A DNA stretch of 64,000 nt from Fulvia fulva (Eukaryota > Ascomycota > Dothideomycetes > Mycosphaerellales > Mycosphaerellaceae), in assembly GCF_020509005.1 (NCBI RefSeq), contig NC_063012.1:3720001-3784000 (forward strand), read 5' to 3'. The translations under genes and the position numbers were made by a program. The notes under the pieces were generated by a model. It had not been told where the DNA came from. It worked only from the letters and a program-made list of their open reading frames with translations, and did no database searches. Position 1 is the stretch's first letter, and each line of letters opens with the position of its first letter. Shown piece by piece: positions 57,660 through 64,000 of this stretch.

Positions 57660-59372
57660 ATAGATAGATATTTCATTAAGCTGTTATAGTGCCCTTTGGC
57701 GTATATAGCTATACTATCTTGTTTTTGTATATATAGAGGGGAAACTATATTAGTAAAAACCCCTCCTCCTTCCCGCCTATCTTTTCCCCCTCGTTATTGT
57801 CTTAGATTTCCCTTATTAAGGGTACGCTAGTGTTATAGGCCTGCCCTAATAACTACCCTATCTATAACCCCCCTAGCTTCCGCCTCTTGTCTATCTACTC
57901 CTCCGTCTCGCTAGCGAGGCTAAACTACTAGAGGTATCCCTACTATAGTATCTACCGAGAGATTCGGCGAATATTACCTTTGTCCCTAATAAATAACTTA
58001 TAGTCTCTCCTTCCCGCTTAGTGCCTCTAATTTCCCCTACCTCCCGCCTACTACGGGCATCGTAGTAGTATATGTTCTAGGTTTTACGATAGGTAGCTAT
58101 ACTAGTAGGCTAGGCTTTAGATGTCTAGTACGCGTCTCCTAAATAGGTAGGCCCTTAATCTGATATATTGGGACCTGATTTAGATCGCTATACTTGCTTC
58201 GGCCCTTATTAGGTCCCTATATAGCTAGTAATTATGTCTCTAGAAGGCTCGGAGTACTATCGGGCCTATTGTCTTAGGGGGCTTCCTTTTCTAGTCCTAC
58301 TCCTATAGGTAGCTTGCTATCTATTCCGCTAGACTTTAGGTTTTAGCCTTACTCCCGCCGGCCTAGCGAGTCCTACGCTCCTCCTCTTTTCGTACTAGCT
58401 ATTCGGTACTTATCTATACGGCCGTAAAGGTAGTAAGGTCATCTTCTTTTTAGCTTGTCCTATGTCCGGCCCGTCTCCGGTAGCGGCTTTCTATCTTATT
58501 CTTTACCTCCTAGATCGTAGTTTATACTAGGTAATCTGTCGTCTTTACCGCGTATTAAATTCTTATTCCCCGGATATATTAGCCGATTAGTAGTGTTCCC
58601 GTCTCTATTTCTACCGTACTTATTAACGTTGTTTTATATACGCCTAGTATCCTACGTAGGTTACCTACGCCTTCTATTCCCTAAATCTATACCCCGTATA
58701 ATATAGCTAGTCTAACGATCGCCTTATACATTACTCTTGCCTTATCGAATGTTGCTCCCTATATAGACGCCGTAAGTCTCTTTATCGAGGCTTCGTTAAC
58801 TTGTGCTCAACTCTAGGCTTTCTTAATCTATATATTCTAGCTTAGCTTCGGGTCGAGCTAGATCTCTAGTACTCGTAGCTCCGCTAATAGCTTAGTCTCG
58901 TAGCCTTAGATTCTTACCGCCGCCTTTATATTATAGTATATTCTCGCTTTACTAAAGTATATAAGTTAGTACTCTTTAGGGGCAAACCGGGCACTATACT
59001 TCTTTGCCTACTCCTCGTATTTCTTATGCCTATCTTTAAGGAGGCGACAGTTCTCCTCTATCGAGTCTAACTAGGCTAGAATGTTTATGTCGTCTACGAA
59101 TCCTAATATTAAGGTTTACGGAGAGGTAAGTAGGGGATTAGATCAGACATAAATATTAGAAACAGGATAGGGGAGAGATTAGATCCCTAAGGTATTCTAG
59201 CCTCTACCTTTACCGGGTCGGACGTATACCTCCCTAGGACTAGGTATGTCGTCCGTTCCTAGAGGAAGGGGTAGACGAACTTCGTTACCTACTAGGGGAT
59301 ACCTTTCTATTATAGGATATATATTAGCCTTTAGTATAAGACGTTATCGAAGGCTCCTACGATGTCGAGGGT
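57660..59372 (-). mobile_element. LINE-A copy 4, 5'-truncated, RIP-mutated
   Basis: Colinear with about 52513-54284 of the intact LINE-A on the minus strand. It begins inside the reverse transcriptase at the LDI-GAFD block, so it lacks ORF1, the endonuclease and the first reverse transcriptase motifs. The sequence at the module junction (CCTTACCCTCGAC on the minus strand) allows a few bases of overlap between module end and LINE. Confidence 0.88.
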
Positions 59373-60449
59373 AAGGAAGGAATTGTATTTAGTAAGCTAG
59401 CTACGAGATAAGGTAATAAGTCTTAACCGCGCTTTCCTACTTATCTAGTACTACCGTATAGCCTCGTTTCGAGAGGTTAGCCCGGAGTAAAAGCTTCCCT
59501 CTACGCCCTCCTACCCTATTTGCTCCTTAAGCTAATATCTACCTCTATAGGCCTAAGCCCTTTAGTACTCTCTATTAACTAATATACGTATCCGTCCTCT
59601 CGGGCTATATAGATAGTATTAGCCGTCGCTACTAGTATATACTACGCCCTAGGTTTTAACGCCCTTCGCGTTACCGTAGCCTATCTCTAGAAAGTAGCCG
59701 TCTATACCTCGTAGGTTTACTCGCGGTACACACTACGCCGGGTAGCGTACTCCTTACGTTTCTACCTACCAACTAATATAAAGTTCCTTATTACCCTACC
59801 CTCGATCCTCCCCGATTATAGAACTAATCTACTCGTATTATACGTCTTTTCCCCGTCCTAATAGCCGTCTTTTCCTTGCTTAGGCTATCGTCTTTTTCTC
59901 GTCGTAATCTACTATATTAGACTAGGTACGTTATATAGCGGAATAGGTAGTATATTAGGTAAAACCCTCGTTCCTATACCGGGTACTTAATAGGCCCTTA
60001 TAGGCTTCGTCGCGTGTCTACCTACCTACCGTATTACTCGCTAGCAAATACTAGATTGTTTCGTAGTCCGCTCGACGCCGTCGTATAGTCCGCTTAGTTG
60101 TTATTCTATAGTCCGCTCGTCTAATATTCGCCGCTCGGCCCGCTCGGTTTACGGTCTCTAGAGGTGAAAATTCTATACTTATACTAGAGGTGTCCTATCG
60201 AGCGTATAGGCCACGGTTCCGCGCCCTTCTTATACGTAGAAAGAAGAGGGACTCGCTCCCGATACGAGTATACGCTCGTCGGATAGTTTTTATACCCGTT
60301 TTACTAGTAGTCCTCTATTCGCCGCGGCTTCGCCTACGTTACGCGCCCGTTACGCCTACGAGGCTCTAGCGTAAGAATACTTAGCTCTCTCGTAGTAAGA
60401 CGAGAGGTTCGTAGCCGATACTACGTATAGGTAATTCTCGTCGTCGACC
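59373..60449 (-). mobile_element. WEIRD-like module, copy 4
   Basis: 1,077 bp, same ends as copies 1-3 when read on the minus strand. Differences from the other copies are mainly transitions. No coding frame. Confidence 0.85.
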
Positions 60450-60464
60450 AAACTAGAGATATAG

Positions 60465-60560
60465 ACTCTAGACTAGAAGCCTAGCTAGCGAGTATTAAGT
60501 AACTTATAAGGGAAACCTACGCCTACTAAAAACAGACACAAAGTATACTACTACTAAGCT
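60465..60560. other. Flank between chimera and LINE-E
   Basis: About 95 bp of RIP-mutated DNA after the right target duplication of chimera 4. It continues the DNA interrupted by the chimera; no feature recognised. Confidence 0.3.
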
Positions 60561-61880
60561 AGTAATAGTATAGCTAGTCATAATAGCTAAACTAGTAATA
60601 GCTATAGTAACCGCGACTATAAATATAGAGTAAGCTACCCCTCCGGTTTAACTAAACCTCTATATAGAAGGACCTCTATAAAGAGGCTTAAGAGATACTC
60701 GAAGTAGATAAGCGCCTAGCTAGGGTATATAAGAACACGATCGCCTAACTCCTCGGAGCCCTTAAGGTACTCGAATATTAGATCCCGAGAGTAATCTAGT
60801 AGATAATATAGAAAGCTACTACCTAGTATACTCCTATATAGGCAAACGTAGTAGCTAACTCCCCTAGCCTATAGACCTAAAGGATAAATAACGCTATTAG
60901 GGTATACGTTACGGACCCGGAGGAGAAGCGAGAGCTAGAGGGCCTAATAAGCAAGGAGATAGTAGGAGCTAAAATCGAGCCTAGAGGAGTAATACGCCTC
61001 TTTATAGTATAGGAGACAGACCGATAAAAGCTCGAGACCCTTAAGGACTAGATAGTTAAGGTAGCGAGGTCGGTAAAGGTCTCTTACTAGTAGTTTACGG
61101 TAATAGCCTATAGGGTACTAAGGAACTTTAGGGTAGAGAACGACCTCGCCCTACTCTAGATATAGAACTAGAACACCTTACCGGGAGTACGCTTTACTAA
61201 AGTAGCGTGGCTAAATAAGAACGTTAAAGCTACTAAGACGTACTCCTCTCTAATCGTCTAGATAGCTACCGCGGAATAAGTAAACTAGGTCCTAGAAGGA
61301 GGACTATTCTAGTAATACGAACGCCTTAATACGGAGATATATAAGAGTAGCTATAGAGTACTCTAATGCTTTAACTACTAATAATACGGCTATATTACGC
61401 TAAAGTATACTAAGAAGACCTATAAGTACCTATACTACGTAGGACCGTATTAGGGGAAATAATGCCTACGGGAGGAATCGAGGTACGCGTACTACGGCCG
61501 TAAACATCCGGTATACTCAAATTAATGCCCTATAAGGATAGTAGCGTAAGAAAAGGCCCGCTAGGCTAGGGTAATAACCCCGGCGAGGTACTCTATACTA
61601 ACGCTTAGTAATTCCTAGTATAGAGGATTCGAGGCCGTAAAGAGGAAAAGGATAGACGAAGCGATATAAAATATATAGTAGAGTACTTACCCGCCGCCGG
61701 GACGCTTAAGGGGGCTATAGAGGGCGGTAAATAAAGGTAGATAGATACGAATCTTCGGCGACCCCCTAACGACCGAACGCTAACTAACCTAATAGGATAG
61801 CGCGATAAACGAAGGAGCTATATAGCTAACGAGCACCCTAATAGACCTTATCCTAGCTAGTCCGTAATACTAACATAAGC
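60561..61880 (+). pseudogene. LINE-E ORF1 relic, no ORF2
   Basis: Homologous to ORF1 of LINE-A across most of its length. The N-terminal part (about 60700-60810) aligns to the LINE-A region near 49560-49660. The core lies at about 60890-61320. The cysteine array at about 61365-61560 reads, for example, CFNYQQYGYITLKY, with several Cys and a His converted to Tyr by G-to-A or C-to-T. Many TAG/TAA stops interrupt it. A Pro/Arg-rich C-terminus near 61690-61740 matches LINE-A. ORF2 does not follow: the similarity ends near 61880, so the 3' part was lost by deletion, which is unusual for a LINE. Confidence 0.7.
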
Positions 61881-62035
61881 CAACCTTACTATCAAGAGGA
61901 CTAGAACGACTAGTTATACCTTCGAGGATAATAATATTCTAGCCTATTACGATTAGGCTCTTTAGATATATAATAGCGCTAGTATCTATACTAGTAACTA
62001 TACTATAAGTATCTTTAAAGCTATAAATATTCTAG
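61881..62035. other. Unassigned AT-rich spacer
   Basis: RIP-mutated DNA between the LINE-E relic and the pogo element. No recognisable feature. Confidence 0.3.
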
Positions 62036-62037
62036 TA

Positions 62038-63170
62038 ACGTGCTTCACTACCGAGCGGGCTATACTACCGAGCGGGCTACTTTTGCTAAGAACTATACTA
62101 CTTCTACTTTAATTGCGACGGTATCTTAACACGACGACATCCTATAGAATCGTTACTAGGAGGACAATTCCTCTTTAGATTCTTTGCTATCTAGCGAGTC
62201 TACTTGATAGGTACGTACGTTATGCCCCGACTCGCTATATCGCTTATAGCGTCGTAGCCTTAGTACTAGCCGAACACTATCTAGCGACTCTCTACTCACT
62301 TCCTACCTCCTAGTATCCTCTAGAGGTATCAATTACGACGCCTTATCGAAGGTTAGAGACCCTCTAGACTAAATATACTTGCGCTTTCGTGCTTTCCGCT
62401 ATATAAGGGCCTCGTTAGACTTACGTAGCTTACTAATCTCGCTTTGTATAAGAGCTATCTAATACGCTATCTCTCTACTCCCTCTCTATTGCCCTATTAA
62501 ACGACCTTCCTCTTTCTACTACGCCTTTCTGAACCCGTAACGACGCTCTAAGACGTAATGACACCTATTATAAACCCTATCTCGTCGAAGTTATAGGTGT
62601 CCTAGTTAAGGATACTATACTTCTCCTTTATATTACGTATAAGTAAGAACTACCTCTCGATAACGTCTAGATCTTCTATTAGGGCTTACTAACGATCGTA
62701 TCTACGTGTTATACGAACCTTTAGCTCACGATGCCGCCTAATAAACCTGTCTGTCTAATTAAGACTAGCGGGCTTAAGACTATTCTCTTATAGTAATGAA
62801 TTGGCTATTACTCGTACACTAGCCTTTAATAGCGAGAAACCTCTAAGATCTAGCTCGAGTATGTACTCAAGTATCACCCTCTCTTCTAGCTCTGTAAGCT
62901 TCTTCGAATTGGGCTCGTAGTCACCCCGAGGAGGTCGTCTATTCAATCGATACTCTAGTATAGTTCGAGACGCGTAGTATACCTTTATAGTAAGTCGATT
63001 CGTGATTATCGCGTCGCGTTTCGTGGCCTGGACAGTTAAGGTCAGTTTGGCCTCGTTTAAAGACAATACACGCTGTAATAGTGGTTACATAGCTATATCT
63101 ATAGAAGTGGTATAGTTCTTAGCAAAAGTGGCCCGCTCGGTAGTATAGCCCGCTCGGTAGTGAAGTACGT
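62038..63170 (-). mobile_element. Internally deleted Fot1/pogo element with 48 bp TIRs
   Basis: A 1,133 bp DNA transposon bounded by inverted repeats at 62038-62091 and about 63119-63170 (ACGTGCTTCACTACCGAGCG against its complement) and by the TA dinucleotides 62036-62037 and 63171-63172. Each repeat contains the 10-mer GAGCGGGCTA twice, 17 bp apart. The minus strand encodes the two ends of a Fot1-like transposase, with the catalytic centre missing. At 1.1 kb it is shorter than the usual ~1.9 kb Fot1 element and is non-autonomous. Confidence 0.85.
62370..63066 (-). pseudogene. Fot1/pogo transposase remnant
   Basis: The first 92 codons (63066-62788) are open and carry the N-terminal helix-turn-helix part, including KKLTELEERVILEYILELD, the conserved start of the CENP-B-like DNA-binding region. 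After a stop the frame reads through relics to DTYNFDEIGF near 62600, the first catalytic Asp block, here with its Asp intact. It then jumps to a C-terminal piece near 62370-62460 with a KLRxAN-like, Lys/Arg-rich end. The middle of the DDE domain, including the second and third acidic residues, is gone. RIP is lighter than in the LINEs nearby. It could still act as a target for a transposase supplied in trans (inference). Confidence 0.7.
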
Positions 63171-63172
63171 TA

Positions 63173-63600
63173 ACTATTAATACTATAGCTAGCTCATTTA
63201 TCGGATCTTAATTCTATTAAGAACTACTTCTTAAAGGTTAGGGCGTTTATCTATAAGCTCTACCTTATAAATAAAGACGCTATTATTTAGAGAGTACCGG
63301 AAGTATAGAAAGCTCTTATTATACCTTAATATATTAATACGTTAATTTAAAGTATACTATAGCGAGTTTTAGTAGTAATCAACGTAGTAGGCAGGCTAGT
63401 ATAATATTAAGAAGAGCTAGAAGTAAGGTAAATAGATAAGAATAGCTTAGATAGTTACTATAGCTTATATAACTTAGTAGTAATAGTAGTAATAATACCC
63501 TCATTTAGCTTTATATCGTCTATACTAATAACATAATTAGAAGAGGTAATGTCGAAGCCTGCTATTCGATAATGAGGTCGGTTATACTACAGATTAGTAG
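63173..63600. other. RIP-mutated DNA without recognised feature
   Basis: TA-rich sequence with very few CA/TG, no open frame longer than about 40 codons and no recognisable element. It is the last RIP-mutated stretch before the composition changes. Confidence 0.5.
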
Positions 63601-64000
63601 GGGAATGCCCGGATTAAGAACGAGCCGCGCGGAGCCTATCTCGGACTATCCACGTATGCAAGCAACACCCTGTATGCTGCAACAGCAGAATAATGCAGGT
63701 ACACACGCGCAAGTGCTCTAAGAAAGGAGCAGGCGCTGCTTGACGGCAACAACGATCACCAGCAGTCTCTTCACCAACGACAATAGTTGTCATTCATCTC
63801 TGTGGTTTCACTCATCAACCTTCGGTCAACCGCTCTCGAGGTAGAGGACACACGCAGCTTACACCGCATCTGGCGTGCTGCTCGCGTGTCAAGCATGTCC
63901 TGGCATCATGCGGGACCGGTGCTCGAGCGGGTCATGCATGCTGTGCAAATGCGGTGTGGAGTGGAGACGGTAGGGGAAAGGTGAAGAGTGGACAACCATC
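63601..64000. other. Start of normal-composition DNA, no gene identified
   Basis: From about 63601 CA and TG dinucleotides are again common and GC content rises, for instance across 63650-63780. This looks like unmutated single-copy or host DNA. A 65-codon open frame on the plus strand at 63787-63984 has no recognisable motif, is Arg/Val/His-rich and may be chance or an exon fragment; I do not call it a gene. Confidence 0.6.

Larger units (their letters stand above)
57660..60450 (-). mobile_element. Chimera: module copy 4 + 5'-truncated LINE-A
   Basis: A minus-strand insertion unit: tail at about 57660-57672, LINE-A from the tail back to the position equivalent to about 52513 of the intact copy (59372), then the module to 60449. 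The perfect duplication AACTAGAGATATAG lies at 57646-57659 and 60451-60464. The two parts therefore moved together. RIP is heavy. Confidence 0.92.

Noticed and set aside
63787..63984. 65-codon open frame near the right edge
   Set aside because: Short, no motif, no visible splice context or homology; kept as a note only.
1..64000. CRISPR arrays, bacterial operons, tRNA or rRNA genes, telomere repeats
   Set aside because: None was seen. Repeats here are transposon copies, and no TTAGGG-type array or recognisable RNA gene occurs in the window.

Overview
This window reads as a gene-poor, transposon-packed block from a filamentous ascomycete (Pezizomycotina). Three observations support this. CpA and TpG are almost absent while TpA, and TAG stops where homologous copies have CAG or TGG, are everywhere; CpG survives. 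That is the signature of repeat-induced point mutation (RIP). The elements are Tad1/MGL-like LINEs, Ty3/Gypsy and Ty1/Copia retrotransposons and Fot1/pogo DNA transposons, the usual fungal set. From about 63.6 kb to the end, ordinary CA/TG-containing DNA returns, so the window reaches the edge of an AT-rich isochore. No intact host gene was found.

Layout. 1-5071: rearranged LINE fragments (LINE-B minus, LINE-A minus, a 1,078 bp module joined to a truncated LINE-C, then a LINE-B 5' fragment). 5072-29584: Gypsy-1 on the minus strand between two ~200 bp LTRs. It is split by a full-length LINE-B (8745-19955, 14 bp TSD), which is itself split by a module+LINE-A chimera (10880-17084). Gypsy-1 also carries a solo Copia LTR (22133-22372) and a complete Copia element (23428-28967, 5 bp TSD). 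29585-31130: Fot1-like transposase relic. 31132-36140: LINE-C, only partly RIP-mutated. 36147-37299: LINE-D 3' end. 37300-46712: Gypsy-2 (minus) split by a second module+LINE-A chimera. 46713-56775: LINE-B (minus), split by an intact LINE-A (49150-54284). 56860-57480: helicase-like relic (minus). 57660-60450: a third chimera (minus). 60500-61880: LINE-E ORF1 relic. 62038-63170: internally deleted pogo element with 48 bp TIRs.

Two results stand out. First, LINE-A at 49150-54284 has two open reading frames (449 and 1,117 aa) that overlap by ATGA, a perfect 16 bp target-site duplication and almost no RIP. It is the youngest insertion and possibly a live source element. Second, the same 1,077-1,078 bp non-coding module occurs four times with constant ends, each time fused to the 5' side of a LINE cut at a different point, and to two LINE families. 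Three of these fusions are bounded by one target-site duplication, so each module+LINE moved as one unit. This resembles the MINE/WEIRD chimeras of Magnaporthe and is best explained by template switching of the LINE reverse transcriptase onto a discrete RNA.

Family names LINE-A to LINE-E and Gypsy-1/2 are working labels for this window. Element ends are exact where a TSD is quoted and otherwise approximate. Domain positions in RIP-mutated elements come from reading the translation through stops.
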